Assembly (NCBI GenBank): GCA_034521465.1
Contig: JAXHMN010000008.1
Span: forward strand, 62,001-126,000
Length of the DNA: 64,000 bases
Direction of reading: 5' to 3'
DNA from: SURF-28 sp034521465
Lineage (GTDB): Bacteria; Bacteroidota; Ignavibacteria; Ignavibacteriales; Melioribacteraceae
Shown: piece by piece, positions 52,161-62,005 of the stretch
Position numbering within the stretch: the first letter of the stretch is position 1
Layout: every line of letters starts with the position of its first letter
Translations under genes and position numbers: made by a program
The notes under the pieces: model-generated
What the model was told of the DNA's origin: nothing
What the model saw: the letters and a program-made list of their open reading frames with translations, nothing else
Databases searched by the model: none

Positions 52161-53387
52161 TTATTCATACCGGAGCGCTTCAATAGGGTCCAAGTTAGAT
52201 GCTTTGATGGCCGGATATACTCCGAATGCAATTCCCACAAAAGTTGTAACGGTTAAACCGATTAAAATCCATTCTATTGGAACAACAACCGAAACACCAA
52301 TAGCTATAGCGACTAAGTTTCCGCCAAGAACTCCGATAATAATCCCGGCGATACCACCAATTTGTGAAAGAACTACCGCTTCGGCTACAAACTGTGAACG
52401 GATAATCGCCTTCCTCGCACCAATTGCCTTTCTAATACCAATTTCTCTTGTTCGTTCGGTCACACTCACGAGCATAATATTCATGATACCAATACCTGCT
52501 GCAAGCAAAGCAATAAACGCAACAACTCCGGCTCCGAGTTTAAAGTATTGCGTAAGTTCGTTAAACTGATCAACTAGCTGATCATTAGTAACGATTTCAA
52601 AATCGTTATCTTCACCGAGCGGGACTTTTCTAATTACTCGTAATGCCCCGATTACTTCATCCATTGTTCTTTCCATCAATTCAGGTGAAGGCGCCATTAT
52701 AGTATAAGAACCGTTTTCATCAGATCCGTAAATTCTTTGATAAGTACTGAGAGGAATTGATACAAAATTATCTTGACCACTGCCGAGTACACTTCCCTTC
52801 TCTTCAAAAACACCGATCACTTCAAATTTTTGGTTATCAACCGTCACTTCGGTTCCGATCGGGTCAATGAAAGCATATAATTTATCGGCAACTGTTTTAC
52901 CCAGTATAATTGCCTTTTTATTATAATCCAGATCTTGTTTTGAAAATGCTCTGCCAACAGCAACCGTTCTATCACTTGTTTTGAGATTATCAAGATTGAC
53001 ACCGACAAGATTAACGTTAGGATTTGTTGATTCACCACCGTATTTAACAACTTTTCCGCCGCGGTCTAATTCAATTCCAATTGCTTCGGGAAGAATTGTC
53101 ATGCTTCTTAATCTCTCACCATCTTCGGCTGTTAAATCTTTTCTGTTTCTATATTGCCGCCAACTACCATGCCCTACTCGTACAGCCGGAAATTTTTGAA
53201 TAATAAAATTATTTGTCCCGATAGAACTAAATGACTCTTCAACAGTTTTTTGAACAGCACCGATTGCTGTCATAACAATAATGATAGAAAATAGACCAAT
53301 AGATATACCAACCAAAGTCAACACCGACCGCAGTTTGTTTGTACTTAGTGAATTCAACGCCATAATAATTGATTCTTTAAGCTGCAT
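52161..53387 (-). CDS. MacB/FtsX-type ABC permease, copy 5
   Basis: Four-helix permease with a large periplasmic domain, 408 residues, intact. N-terminal LSTNKLRSVLTLVGISIG, then the periplasmic MacB core domain, then three helices with IGIMNIMLVSVTERTREIGIRKAIGARK, the FtsX signature that couples to the ATPase, and the end LDPIEALRYE. The periplasmic motif WRQYRNRKDLT is shared with the other four copies. By sequence it groups with copies 2 and 3 (NFIIQKFPA, as against FQIQKWPA). It starts 8 bases after copy 4. It must rely on the separate ATPase at 58493-59209. Confidence 0.92.
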   Translation of the reverse strand: MQLKESIIMALNSLSTNKLRSVLTLVGISIGLFSIIIVMTAIGAVQKTVEESFSSIGTNNFIIQKFPAVRVGHGSWRQYRNRKDLTAEDGERLRSMTILPEAIGIELDRGGKVVKYGGESTNPNVNLVGVNLDNLKTSDRTVAVGRAFSKQDLDYNKKAIILGKTVADKLYAFIDPIGTEVTVDNQKFEVIGVFEEKGSVLGSGQDNFVSIPLSTYQRIYGSDENGSYTIMAPSPELMERTMDEVIGALRVIRKVPLGEDNDFEIVTNDQLVDQFNELTQYFKLGAGVVAFIALLAAGIGIMNIMLVSVTERTREIGIRKAIGARKAIIRSQFVAEAVVLSQIGGIAGIIIGVLGGNLVAIAIGVSVVVPIEWILIGLTVTTFVGIAFGVYPAIKASNLDPIEALRYE

Positions 53388-53395
53388 AATTTTTC

Positions 53396-54629
53396 CTATT
53401 CATGTCTTAATGCATCAACCGGATCGAGTTTGGATGCTTTAAATGCCGGCAGAAAACCGGATATTATTCCAACTGCTGCAGAAATAAATAATGCTAGGGC
53501 AACAATATCCAGCGGCATTGATGTTGGTAAAAACTGATCTATCACTAAACTTAGCGGGTAAGAGATCATTAATCCAATTACACCACCTATCAAGCAAATT
53601 AGCGCCGCTTCTATTAAAAACTGTGTCAGAATTGATAATCGTTTAGCGCCAATTGCTTTCCGGATTCCAATTTCCTTAGTACGTTCCGTAACCGATACAA
53701 ACATTATATTCATTATACCGATTGCACCGACGAAAAGTGAAAGTGCTGTTATAACAATTCCCGCAATTGCAATAATCCCGACTGTTTGATCGTAAACATC
53801 CTTAAAAACTTCTTGTTGATTAACGGCAAAATCATTTTGTTCACCGGGTGGTACTTTTCTAACCGCCCTAAAAATTGCAGTAACTTCTTCTTTTGCTTCG
53901 TTCATTCTGCTCACGTCTGCAATCTTTATGTCAATTCTTAAATTTCCTCTATCACCAAAGATCCTCTCAAAAACTTTGAGCGGCATAACAACTTGCCCAT
54001 CCAAACTAAAACTGCCGAGAAAACCTCCGCCTTGTTTTTCGAGTACTCCAATTACTCTCAACGGAACTCCGTTAACCTCAATCTCTTTTCCTAACGCGCT
54101 TTCTTGAGGAAATAAACCTTCGGAAATATCTTTACCAACTACTGCTACCCGCCTCGAAGCTCTTACTTCCAGTTCATTCATAAACCTTCCTTCGTCGGGA
54201 ATTGCGTTCGCAGTGGTAACATAATCTTCGGTTGTTCCGTAAACAAGCGATGATTCAGACTGAACGGTCTCTATATTTTACTGTTCTACCGAATGTTCTT
54301 TTATTCGGCGCCATCGATTCATAACCGTCGTACAAATCTTGAAGTTGTTCGTATTGTTTAAGTGTAATATCTTTTCTGTTTCTGTAATATCTCCAATCTT
54401 CGCCACCAAACCATTCAAATTTATCGATGTAAAGAACATCAGTTCCAAAGGCAGAAAGTGAACTTACAAATGCTTCACGCAAACCAACAATTGCGGTACT
54501 CATGGTTGTTACAGCTACAATACCGATTATAATACCTAACGTTGTGAGAATAGAGCGCATTTTATTGACACGTATAGCGCGGAGAGAAATTAGAAATCCT
54601 TCTTTTAGTTCAATCAATAAATTTTTCAT
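53396..54629 (-). CDS. MacB/FtsX-type ABC permease, copy 4 (frameshifted)
   Basis: Same architecture as its neighbours, about 411 residues. N-terminal LRAIRVNKMRSILTTLGIIIG; periplasmic LYIDKFEWFGGEDWRYYRNRKDIT; C-terminal GIMNIMFVSVTERTKEIGIRKAIGAKR and LDPVDALRHE. These details group it with copy 1 and set it apart from copies 2, 3 and 5. One indel between 54181 and 54255 separates FGRTVKYRD from the following coding stretch with DEGRFMNELEV. It is preceded by a gap of 112 bases, the longest within the cluster, which may hold a separate promoter for copies 4 and 5. Confidence 0.9.
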
Positions 54630-54741
54630 AAATTATTTATTTTTTTGAATTCTTAAAATATCACATAATTGTGCAATAAAAAAGCATTTATCAATCTTTT
54701 GACAAATACTTCTAATGGTAAGTTTAAATGTTTGTTGAGTT

Positions 54742-55977
54742 TTATTCGTACCGAAGCGCTTCGATGGGATCTAAATTTGCCGCTTTCATAGCGGGATAAG
54801 TACCAAATACTACACCGATTATTATACAGAGCAAAACACCAACCAAAACCCAATCCAGTGGAATTACCGCAGTTGCCTGTAAAAGTGAACCGGCAATGTT
54901 TCCGATTCCAACTCCGAGAACAATTCCGATTACACCGCCAAATAAGCAAAGCACAATTGCCTCGGTTATGAATTGCATAAGTATATTCACCTTTCTTGCT
55001 CCTATTGCTTTCCTAATTCCGATTTCCTTAGTACGCTCGGTTACAGATACTAACATAATATTCATAATTCCGATACCGGCTGCCAGTAACGCAATAAGTC
55101 CGACAACATAAGCACCGAGACGCACTCCTTCCGTTATATCGTTAATTTGGGACAGCACAGATTCATTTGAATAAATATCGAAATCTCTTTCCTCGCCGGG
55201 CGGAACTTTTCTGAGAGTTCGCATAATGCCTTCGGCTTTCAATTGAACATCTTCATACTTTTCATCCTCATAAACAAAAACTGTTAGATTTAAACTGCTG
55301 TGTCTGTCGCCATATTGAGTTAACGTTCGTGTTATCGGTACAAAAGCATAATTCCCCTCGTTTCTGCCAAACATACCTTTGTCTTTACTATCTAAAATCC
55401 CGATGATTCTCAATTTCATTCCGTCAACATAAACTTCCTTTTCTAACGGATCTTCAAACGGATCGAAAAGTGCATTCTTTATATCCTCACCAATAACAAC
55501 TACTCTCGCATTACTTTCAATGTCTCTTTCGTTAATAGCTCTGCCTGCAGCAATTTCCCATTCATTATTAGGGAATGCTTCCTGAGTGATGCCGCAAAGC
55601 GAAGCATTTGGATTAGTCTGTTTATTACCTCGTTTAAAAAGTTTGCCTTGGTTCCAATCTTCAGCCCCGACTCTTGCATCCGACCCAATTCTTTCTTTGA
55701 GGCCATAATAATGGTCGATGGTTATATTCTTTCTGTTTCTAATTACTGCCCAGTTTTCGGTGCCGGTTCCGACAGCAGGCCACTTCTGAATTTGGAATGT
55801 ATTCTTGCTCAATGCCGATACGCCTTCTTCAATACTTGTTTGAAGCATTGAGATGACCGTACTGATTGATATGATTGAAAATATTCCTACAATTATTCCA
55901 AGTACAGTCAGAGATGAACGAAGTTTGTTAGTTTTGAGAGAATTTAATGCCACGACAATAATTTCGAATAGTAACAT
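54742..55977 (-). CDS. MacB/FtsX-type ABC permease, copy 3
   Basis: Intact frame of 411 residues. N-terminal LKTNKLRSSLTVLGIIVG, periplasmic FQIQKWPAVGTGTENWAVIRNRKNIT, then the MacB core, GIMNIMLVSVTERTKEIGIRKAIGARK and the end LDPIEALRYE. Very close to copy 2, with which it shares long identical stretches in the C-terminal third, so it probably arose by a recent tandem duplication. Its ATG directly follows the TAA of copy 2 (TAAATG), so the two are translationally coupled. The periplasmic domains differ mostly outside the RNRK motif. Confidence 0.92.
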   Translation of the reverse strand: MLLFEIIVVALNSLKTNKLRSSLTVLGIIVGIFSIISISTVISMLQTSIEEGVSALSKNTFQIQKWPAVGTGTENWAVIRNRKNITIDHYYGLKERIGSDARVGAEDWNQGKLFKRGNKQTNPNASLCGITQEAFPNNEWEIAAGRAINERDIESNARVVVIGEDIKNALFDPFEDPLEKEVYVDGMKLRIIGILDSKDKGMFGRNEGNYAFVPITRTLTQYGDRHSSLNLTVFVYEDEKYEDVQLKAEGIMRTLRKVPPGEERDFDIYSNESVLSQINDITEGVRLGAYVVGLIALLAAGIGIMNIMLVSVTERTKEIGIRKAIGARKVNILMQFITEAIVLCLFGGVIGIVLGVGIGNIAGSLLQATAVIPLDWVLVGVLLCIIIGVVFGTYPAMKAANLDPIEALRYE

Positions 55978-57209
55978 TTATTCAAACCTCAGAGCTTCTA
56001 TTGGGTCTAAACTCGATGCTTTATAAGCCGGATAAGTGCCAAAGACTACTCCAATGAGCACGCAAAGAATAACACCAACCATAACCCAGTCAAGTGGAAT
56101 ATTTGTTGTTGCATTAAGCGCAGCACCGGCAATATTGCCCACGCCGACTCCAATAATTATTCCGGCAATACCACCAAGCAGACAGAGCGTTATTGCCTCT
56201 ATTATAAATTGAAATAGAACATTTACTTTTCTTGCACCAATTGCTTTCCTAATTCCGATTTCTTTTGTTCTTTCCGTTACTGATACCAACATAATATTCA
56301 TAATTCCGACTCCCGCTGCTAGAAGTGCAATTAGAGCTACTACATAAGCGCCGAGCCGGACATCTTCGGTCATTTCATTAATGCTTGTCAAAAGGGATGC
56401 ATTTGAATAGATATCGAAATCGTTGGATGCTCCGGGTGCAACTTTTCTTATTGTTCGCATTGCCCCTTCTGCCTGAAGTATAACATCATCGTATTCTTTT
56501 TCATCGGCAACACTTACGGTTATGTTTAGACTTCGATCTTCACCATAAATTGCTTGAGCGGTAGTTAGAGGAATATAACAATCATTACCTTGATCCGAAC
56601 CAAACATGTTCCCGGTTTTGCTATCGATTACACCGATAATTTTAAATTTATTTCCGTCAATTTTAATTTCTTTCCCTGAAAGGATCTTCATATTCAAAAA
56701 GAGTTTGTGCAACTGTTGAACCAATGCAGATAAACCGTTGTGTTCGATCCATATCATTTTGATTTAAGACTCTTCCAACCGAAGCATACCAATCGTTATT
56801 TGGGAATGCATCCGGAGTTGCACCGCAGAGGCGAATTACCGGGTTAGTTTCTTGATTGCCATATTTAGCTTTTCTTCCGAATGTCCACTGTTCTGCACCA
56901 ACATAACGAGCATCATTTAAGTTTCTCTTTTAACCTGTTGAAATCATCAAATGAAATATCTTTTCTATTTCTGATTTCCGCCCAATTTGTGTTGTTGTTA
57001 CGAATTGCAGGCCACTTTTGAATTTGGAATGTATTTTTTCCGAGAGCTGAAACACCTTCTTCAATACTCGATTGAAGCATCGAAATAACAGTACTGATCG
57101 AAATAATTGAGAATATTCCAACTATTATTCCGACCATTGTTAGCGTTGATCGTAATTTATTTGCGTGTAATGCCGATATTGCTACTTTAGCTGTTTCTAT
57201 AATTAGCAT
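55978..57209 (-). CDS. MacB/FtsX-type ABC permease, copy 2 (frameshifted)
   Basis: About 410 residues. First part (56913-57209) with LHANKLRSTLTMVGIIVG and FQIQKWPAIRNNNTNWAEIRNRKDIS; second part (55978-56757) with the rest of the MacB core, GVGIMNIMLVSVTERTKEIGIRKAIG and LDPIEALRFE. At least one indel each near 56910 and near 56690-56757 breaks it; the intervening 156 bases are coding (INLRLCGATPDAFPNNDWY-like sequence in a shifted frame). Close paralogue of copy 3. Starts 20 bases after copy 1. Confidence 0.88.
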
Positions 57210-57229
57210 AACTCTTTTCCCCCAAGGTT

Positions 57230-58469
57230 TTACTCATATCGCAGCGCATCAACCGGGTCCATTTTTGAGGCCGTGTATGCCGGCGCCAGCCCGGAAATAA
57301 CTCCGGTTATTACTGAAATAACTATTGCTAAAACTACTGCATCAAACTGAACGGACGTAGGCAAAAACTGATTAATAACCATACTGAGTAAAACCGCAAT
57401 TCCCAAACCGATTAATCCACCGATCAAGCAAATAACGGCAGACTCAAACAAAAATTGACCGAGAACTGTTCTTCTCTTTGCTCCGATAGCTTTTCTTACA
57501 CCAATTTCTCTTGTACGTTCTTTAACCGAAACAAACATAATATTCATGATGCCAATCGCACCGACAAACAGCGCTAAACCGGTTATAAAATATCCGGCAA
57601 TTTTTATCACCGATGTAGTTTGATTAATATTATTAAGTAATCCTTCCTGCTGGTTTACAGAAAAATCATTTTCCTGATCATAACTTAAGCCGCGTATTTT
57701 TCTCATTATACCAATCGCTTCATCCTTAGTAGCTTCTACCATTTCTGAATTTTCTGCTCTCACGTTAAAAGTTATACTCCTAAAATCAGATCGATGAAAA
57801 TACTTAAAAACTGTTGCGATAGGTACATAAACACCATTATCCGGATTAAAATTACCCATCATAAAACTTCCTTGTTCAGAGAGGACGCCAATAACCCGGA
57901 ATTTTCTGTTTTTAATTTTTATTGTTTTATTCAAACCTCCACCATTCGGAAATAGACTTTCAGCAATAGTCGAAACCGAGCACCACAACATTTCTTCCGG
58001 CATTGCTTTCCGGTTCAGAAAAAAATCTTCCTTCTGCAAATTCTAGATTGGTAGTATTAATATAGTTTTGATTGGTACCGGTAACTTGACTGAACTGAAC
58101 TTTGTTTTCTTGATATTTGAGAGATTGGTTTGTCCACACAGTCGGGGCTAAGGCAACCGGAAGCTTCGCGAGCTCTTCAAACTGCTCGAATTCTTCAAGT
58201 GAAAGGTTTTTACGATTTCTAAGTTCCCACCAAGGAATGTTGTTATCGAACCAAGACCATTTATCGATATAAATATTATCGGAGCCAAGAGCCGCAACAC
58301 CGTTTTGGAAAGCAACATCCATTCCTTTAAGGGCTGTTGACATCAACACTACGGATGTAACACCGATGACAATTCCTAATGTTGTAAGAATGGATCTTAT
58401 TTTATTAGCTCTTATGGCTCGAAAAGAAATTAACAAACTTTCTTTTAGTTCAAAGAGGAAGTACTTCAT
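57230..58469 (-). CDS. MacB/FtsX-type ABC permease, copy 1 (frameshifted)
   Basis: About 413 residues. N-terminal FRAIRANKIRSILTTLGIVIG; periplasmic NIYIDKWSWFDNNIPWWELRNRKNLS; C-terminal GIMNIMFVSVKERTREIGVRKAIGAKR and MDPVDALRYE. Groups with copy 4. One indel near 57965-57985 splits it at NVVVLGFDY / IAESLFPNGGG. It follows the ATPase gene by 23 bases and is thus the first permease of the series. A GGGGGAC ribosome site precedes the ATG. Confidence 0.9.
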
Positions 58470-58492
58470 TTAATGTCCCCCAATAAAATGAA

Positions 58493-59209
58493 TTATGCAC
58501 CTAATTTAGCAGTAGGAATATATCTATCTTCAACTAACTCATCTTTTTCAACAAATCCGTCGCGTAATCTTATAATTCTCATTGCATGTTTTGCGATGTA
58601 CTCTTCGTGCGTGACTACAATTATTGTATTACCTTTCTCATGAATTTCATGGAACAAACCCATGATTTCTTCACCGGTTTTACTATCTAGGTTACCGGTC
58701 GGTTCATCGGCAAGAATGATCGATGGTTTAGTAACGAGCGCTCTGGCAACGGCTACTCTCTGTCTTTGTCCGCCGGAAAGTTCATTTGGTTTGTGATGAA
58801 TTCGATCCTCAAGACCCACATCTATTAACGTTTGTCTTGCACGTTCTTTTCTTTCGTGAGCCGGAATTCCGGCATAGATTAAAGGGAGTTCAACATTGTG
58901 GAGTGCATCTGAACGAGGCAGCAAGTTAAATGTCTGAAATACAAAACCTATTTCACGATTGCGGATTTTTGCCAACTCATTATCAGACATTTCGCTTACA
59001 TTTTCGCCGGTAAAATCGTACAATCCTTTTGTTGGCGTATCAAGACATCCGAGTATATTCATGAGAGTTGATTTACCGGAACCTGAAGGTCCCATAACTG
59101 CAAGGTATTCATTTTTATCAATCTTCAATGAAACATCAGCTAATGCGTGAACTTCTTCGGAGCCAACTTGATATATTTTTGCTATATGTTCAATATTAAT
59201 GATATTCAT
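58493..59209 (-). CDS. MacB/LolD-type ABC transporter ATP-binding protein
   Basis: Cytoplasmic ATPase of 238 residues that powers the five permeases downstream. Walker A GPSGSGKST near residue 43, Q-loop FQTFNLLPRSDALHNVELPL, signature LSGGQRQRVAVARAL, Walker B IILADEPTGNLD and switch VVTHEEYIAKHAMRIIRLRDG are all canonical. I choose ATG 59209 (MNIINIEHI) since the longer frame to 59299 overlaps the adaptor gene and adds residues unlike the family. The ATPase is separate from the permease, as in YknY/YknZ and LolD systems, whereas E. coli MacB fuses them. Only one ATPase gene exists for five permeases in the window. Confidence 0.94.
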   Translation of the reverse strand: MNIINIEHIAKIYQVGSEEVHALADVSLKIDKNEYLAVMGPSGSGKSTLMNILGCLDTPTKGLYDFTGENVSEMSDNELAKIRNREIGFVFQTFNLLPRSDALHNVELPLIYAGIPAHERKERARQTLIDVGLEDRIHHKPNELSGGQRQRVAVARALVTKPSIILADEPTGNLDSKTGEEIMGLFHEIHEKGNTIIVVTHEEYIAKHAMRIIRLRDGFVEKDELVEDRYIPTAKLGA

Positions 59210-59237
59210 ATCATTCCCAATTATTTTTTTTAGATTA

Positions 59238-60503
59238 CTAAGAGCGAGGACCGGGTTTACCATTGTTTCCGCCACCTCTTTCAACAGAAACTTTTGCACC
59301 GTCTTCCAATTCTTTTGATATTGCTCTATAGCTGCCGCTTATAACATTTTCTTCCCCTTCTAAACCATTTATTATCTCAATATAAGTATCATCACTGATT
59401 CCGGTTTTAACTTCAACAATTTTTGCAATACCCGCATCTTCCACAAAAACAACTTCTTGAGGTTCGTTCCGGTTATTTGGGTTTTGTTCCTCATCTTCTT
59501 TAGGTGGTAAAGTTCTAGCGGTTACACTTTGGATCGGAACAGCGAAAACATCAACTCTTGTTTCAGTTTCAATATCGGCATCGCAGGACATTCCGGGTCT
59601 GATCATTACACCTGAATCTATGATTTCAATTTTTACTTCGAAGTTAACTACTTCGTCTTGAGTACCTATTCCGGAAGTTTTAGCACTGTTAGCAATTTGT
59701 GTAACGATACCGGTAAATATTTGATCTCTGTAGGCATCTATTTCAACTCTTGCAGTATCGCCATGGTCAACCAGGACTACATCATTTTCATCAACGTCAA
59801 CAGTTGCTTCCATCCTATCAAGATCAGCTATAGTCATAATATTAGTACCTTGACTGAAACCGCTACCCAAAACTCTTTCGCTTAGTTCAACATTTAATGC
59901 ACTGACAGTTCCATTTAATGGAGAGTATATTGCTGTCTTCGCGAGATTTTCTTCTGCTTCACGCAATGAACCTTGTGATTGGGTTACTGCTGCTTTTTGT
60001 GACTCATAATTTCCTTCTGCCTGTAGATATGCTGATTTCGATAGTTCCAGTTCCTGTTCACTGGCTAAACCTTTTTCATATAATTCAACCATTCTGTTAT
60101 ATTGAGCTTCAACTTGCATTAAGTTTGCTTCACGAACTTTTAGGGTGGCTCTTGCCGACTCAAGTTGTGCCAGTGCCCGGTCTCTCTGCGCCAAATAAAT
60201 ATCGGGTTTTATTCTAATTAGTAGATCACCCTTTTTTACTTTATGACCCTCTTTAACCGGCAGATCTACAATTTCACCGGTAACCTCCGGAGTAATAACT
60301 ACTTGATCAACCGGATTAATTTTACCTGTTGCAGAAACAACTTGAGTTATTGTTCTTTGTTGAACTTTTTCTGTCTGTACGGAAACAATGGCTTCTTTAT
60401 CCCCGCTAGCGACAACCAATACAACAACAATTACAAGAAGTAGCGCCAATCCCCCAAATATGAAGAATTTCTTTTTTGATCTTTTTTTCTTTCCGTTTGC
60501 CAT
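59238..60503 (-). CDS. MacA-like periplasmic adaptor (membrane fusion protein)
   Basis: Joins the inner-membrane MacB-type permease to a TolC-type channel. 421 residues, intact. An N-terminal anchor helix (FFIFGGLALLLVIVVVLVVAS) follows a lysine-rich start. Then comes the lipoyl half-motif GEIVDLPVKEGHKVKKGDLL, a coiled-coil hairpin (about residues 105-190, with QRDRALAQLESARATLK and AEGNYESQKAAV), the second lipoyl half IYSPLNGTVSALNVELSERV and beta-barrel parts with VDENDVVLVDHGDTARVEID. The C-terminal tail PGPRS is Gly/Pro-rich. Starts 22 bases after the tolC-like gene, followed by the ATPase after 28 bases. Confidence 0.92.
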   Translation of the reverse strand: MANGKKKRSKKKFFIFGGLALLLVIVVVLVVASGDKEAIVSVQTEKVQQRTITQVVSATGKINPVDQVVITPEVTGEIVDLPVKEGHKVKKGDLLIRIKPDIYLAQRDRALAQLESARATLKVREANLMQVEAQYNRMVELYEKGLASEQELELSKSAYLQAEGNYESQKAAVTQSQGSLREAEENLAKTAIYSPLNGTVSALNVELSERVLGSGFSQGTNIMTIADLDRMEATVDVDENDVVLVDHGDTARVEIDAYRDQIFTGIVTQIANSAKTSGIGTQDEVVNFEVKIEIIDSGVMIRPGMSCDADIETETRVDVFAVPIQSVTARTLPPKEDEEQNPNNRNEPQEVVFVEDAGIAKIVEVKTGISDDTYIEIINGLEGEENVISGSYRAISKELEDGAKVSVERGGGNNGKPGPRS

Positions 60504-60525
60504 GAAAAGGTCTCCTTAATTAAAA

Positions 60526-61869
60526 TTATTCATAAACTTTATAATCGAGTTTACCGAGTGCATTTAACAACCTGTCGCGTGCGGTAAAGAATCCGAATAG
60601 AGCGTCTATATTATTGCTTACGGCTTGTATGTAATCTCTGTCCGCTTGCAGCAACTCAACAATATTACCTGCACCGAGGTTATATCTTTCGGTGTTTATT
60701 CTTCTGTTTTCTCGAGCCGAAACGACATTTTTATTTGTGACATCTAAATTTTTCTTTGCGGCGTTCAAGTCAAGAAAACCTTGTTTAACTTCTATTTGAA
60801 TTTGTCTTTCTAATGCTGTTAAATCTTCTTTAACATTCATCGCAAAAATTTCGGCACTTTGAATTCTTGTATCGACGTTGAAGTTTGAGAAAATTGGTAT
60901 CGAAAGAGTTAAGCCAAAGCGAATAGTTCTTCGATTGAAAAGATTATCGATCTCAGTTGCTCCAGAGCCGTAGCTGTAATTACCTGAAAGCTGCGGAAAG
61001 ATTCCACCACGCGCCATTGTTACTCCGCTCTTTGCACTTTCAACAGCTAACTCTCTACTTCTATAATCATCTCTACTTTGGAGTGCATCTGTGACTAATG
61101 ATTTTAAATCATCAAATTCTGCCATATAATTCTCTGTGATTACTTCATCACCGGCTTCAACTTCACTTTCAAACTGATATTCATCGAGTACATTTAATGC
61201 AAGATAATTTAGAATAACACTTACAGCATTTTCATAATTATTCTCTGCTCTGATCAACTGAAGTTCGGCATTACCAAGTTGTACTTGTTGAGCATAGAGA
61301 TCCGCTACCGGAACCGAGCCAAGCCGGTTTTTTTCTTCAATTGTTTCTAATAATTTTTGATTGAACTTTACGTTCTCTTTTCTAACATTAACAAGTTCTC
61401 TAGTATTAATTATATTATAGAAGTATTCAGTTGTTTGAAAAACTATGTCTTGTTTTAATTTTGCTAAATCGAACTCAGCAGCTTCCAAATTGTCGCTCTT
61501 CTGAGAAATATTTGCCCAATTTGCCATTCCGTCAAAAAGTGTAACGTTACCGCCGATACCTACCGAGTAAGATCTCGATTGTGTTGTGGATGCAGGAGTT
61601 TCAATTAAGTTACCCAAAAAATCTACTTGAGTTCCGCCGTCATCTTCAATTCTATTCCAATCCCAGCTGCCGCTAGCGCCCAAACTGGGGAACAAGTCTC
61701 CGTAAGCGCTTCTCAATTCGGCTTCGGATGTACTAAGACTATTTTTTGACTTAATTAGATTTGTATTTCTTTGAAGTGCGATAGATATCGCGTCATCCAA
61801 GGTAAGTCTTTGTTGAGCAAAAAGACTCGAGGCCATCAGCAGTATTAAAAGAAAAGTAGTGTTCTTCAT
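60526..61869 (-). CDS. TolC-family outer-membrane channel
   Basis: Outer-membrane factor of the efflux/export complex, 447 residues, intact. Signal peptide TTFLLILLMASSLFA, then two related halves of long helices broken by beta-strands, starting RLTLDDAISIALQRN, with the second repeat around DDLKSLVTDALQSRDDYRSRELAVESAK. The YNLGAGNIVELLQADRDYIQA segment near 400 is typical of TolC-type proteins. An AGGAGACC ribosome site precedes the ATG. First gene of the seven-plus-gene export operon, with about 140 bases before the cca end that may carry its promoter. Confidence 0.92.
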   Translation of the reverse strand: MKNTTFLLILLMASSLFAQQRLTLDDAISIALQRNTNLIKSKNSLSTSEAELRSAYGDLFPSLGASGSWDWNRIEDDGGTQVDFLGNLIETPASTTQSRSYSVGIGGNVTLFDGMANWANISQKSDNLEAAEFDLAKLKQDIVFQTTEYFYNIINTRELVNVRKENVKFNQKLLETIEEKNRLGSVPVADLYAQQVQLGNAELQLIRAENNYENAVSVILNYLALNVLDEYQFESEVEAGDEVITENYMAEFDDLKSLVTDALQSRDDYRSRELAVESAKSGVTMARGGIFPQLSGNYSYGSGATEIDNLFNRRTIRFGLTLSIPIFSNFNVDTRIQSAEIFAMNVKEDLTALERQIQIEVKQGFLDLNAAKKNLDVTNKNVVSARENRRINTERYNLGAGNIVELLQADRDYIQAVSNNIDALFGFFTARDRLLNALGKLDYKVYE

Positions 61870-62005
61870 TTTGGTCTCCTATTTAGCAAAATTTGCTTAA
61901 TTTTTTTGGCTTTTGTTATTTATGACGATTCGGTTACTAAAAAGTTACACGGAACGTTAATTTTTTTTTGATATGCAATTATGACCGGAAGTCGAAAATT
62001 AAATT

